NCBI GenBank assembly: GCA_965206395.1
Contig: CBDBJK010000038.1
Location: 124,001-188,000 of the forward strand
DNA length: 64,000 nt
Direction: 5' to 3'
Origin: CBDBJK01 sp965206395
GTDB taxonomy: Bacteria; Chloroflexota; Dehalococcoidia; Lucifugimonadales; CATOSD01
Shown: positions 63,353-64,000 of the stretch, piece by piece
Position numbering within the stretch: position 1 is the stretch's first letter
Layout: each line of letters starts with the position of its first letter
The notes under the pieces: model-generated
Told to the model about the DNA's origin: nothing
Databases searched by the model: none
Seen by the model: the letters and a program-made list of their open reading frames with translations, nothing else
Made by a program: the position numbers and the translations under genes

Positions 63353-64000
63353 ATGGCTCGTATATTCGTTCTAGGCGCTGGCACGCCGACTCCCACTGCA
63401 GAGCGGTTTGGCTCCTCTCATGTGCTGCAACTCGGCGATGAGTATCTAATGTTCGATTGCGGCCCAGCTACTACCCACAAATTGGTAAAGGCCGGACTGT
63501 TCCCCACGCAGATAGGCTATCTTTTCTTCACCCATCACCACTTCGACCATGATGTTGATTATCCATGCTTTCTTTTGACACGATGGGATCAAAGCGTAGG
63601 CAAAGAAAAGGAGCTTGAAGTCGTCGGTCCTGCTCTCACAGAAAGGCTCACACATCGCCTGCTAGATGAAAACGAGGGCGCTTTTGCCCACGACTGGCTC
63701 GCCAGAGTGAACGCACGCGGCAGCCAACGAGTGTTCGTAAACCGAGGCGGAACCCTCCCGCGCAAGCCACCCTCGGTTACAGTCAAAGACATTGGCCCCG
63801 GGAAGGTGTTTAAGGGCAAGAACTGGGAAGTGACCGCTGCAGTCGCCGAACACGCTCAGCCTTGGCTGGACTCCCTGGCTTACCGGGTGGACTCTGCTGA
63901 AGGCAGCTTCGTATTCACCGGCGACACGCGACCCTGCCAGAGCGTGTCCGACCTGGCGAAAAACGCGGACGTTCTGCTGTGCTGCTGTTGGGATGACCAG
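63353..64000 (+). CDS. MBL-fold hydrolase (RNase Z/arylsulfatase-like), 3' end outside the window
   Basis: Partial, 216 codons seen. The start at 63353 follows TTGGAGG; the ATG five bases earlier is in another phase and stops at once. It reads MARIFVLGAGTPTPTAERFG, then the metal motif FTHHHFDHDVDYP (HxHxDH) near residue 60, AAVAEHAQPWLDSL and FVFTGDTRPCQSV, all typical of the RNase Z-like branch. A TATAAT at 63316-63321 is a likely -10. Function beyond hydrolysis of an ester or phosphodiester cannot be assigned. Confidence 0.88.
   Translation, partial: MARIFVLGAGTPTPTAERFGSSHVLQLGDEYLMFDCGPATTHKLVKAGLFPTQIGYLFFTHHHFDHDVDYPCFLLTRWDQSVGKEKELEVVGPALTERLTHRLLDENEGAFAHDWLARVNARGSQRVFVNRGGTLPRKPPSVTVKDIGPGKVFKGKNWEVTAAVAEHAQPWLDSLAYRVDSAEGSFVFTGDTRPCQSVSDLAKNADVLLCCCWDDQ

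Noticed and set aside
1..64000. tRNA, rRNA, CRISPR arrays, prophage or plasmid functions.
   Set aside because: Looked for cloverleaf arms with a T-loop, ribosomal RNA signatures, evenly spaced direct repeats, integrases, and phage or replication proteins; none seen apart from the IS transposases.

Overview
The window reads as a bacterial chromosome segment, most likely from a free-living Chloroflexota of the SAR202/Dehalococcoidia type. That assignment is an inference from gene content: tandem-NIPSNAP protein, enolase-superfamily racemase, F420 reductase, EtfAB, DmpA peptidase, a rubrerythrin-VIT1 fusion and an HTH-fused sensor kinase. No rRNA, tRNA or CRISPR array was seen. Gene density is high, and many starts are GTG or TTG behind clear Shine-Dalgarno sequences.

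Layout. 0-10 kb (minus strand): NIPSNAP protein, branched-chain aminotransferase, then a complete peptide ABC importer whose substrate-binding gene carries an in-frame TAG, and a DmpA peptidase. 9.5-13 kb: EamA transporter, site-2 protease with CBS domains, rubrerythrin-VIT1 protein. 13-17 kb: a two-component locus (CheY-like regulator, OmpR-type regulator, HTH-GAF-PAS histidine kinase) split by an IS5/IS427-type element. 17-31.7 kb: housekeeping and metabolic genes (nfo, two oxidoreductases, secF-secD-cca-def, an epimerase, a hicBA module with dead hicA, an HDAC-like deacetylase, an MBL hydrolase, a peptidase MA protein, F420 reductase). 32-40.5 kb: EF-G-like GTPase, etfBA, secreted SGNH hydrolase, MFS symporter. 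40.6-48 kb: one very large secreted propeller gene, broken by two different IS elements and a 1-nt frameshift. 48-56.3 kb: threonine dehydratase-like enzyme, DHODH, a DUF4382 lipoprotein with a secreted partner, ribokinase, HAD phosphatase. 56.8-59.6 kb: a second, shorter propeller gene split by a third IS family inside its signal peptide. 59.6-64 kb: racemase, an HPt / REC-kinase / LuxR-regulator cluster, and the start of an MBL hydrolase.

Main results. (1) Removing each IS together with one copy of its target duplication restores the interrupted reading frame. In the two-component locus it recreates a kinase stop overlapping a regulator ATG. In the large propeller gene it recreates, with one base removed, a frame of 1,741 codons. 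(2) Three IS families have hit the two members of one secreted propeller family. (3) A tandem 11-bp operator-like motif occurs only twice: in front of the CheY-like regulator gene and 38 kb away in front of the DUF4382 lipoprotein gene. It has the same orientation relative to both genes and the geometry typical of OmpR/PhoB-family binding sites. (4) Two further genes (peptide-binding protein, HicA) carry single in-frame nonsense codons with intact coding sequence beyond them, so the window is rich in recent gene decay.
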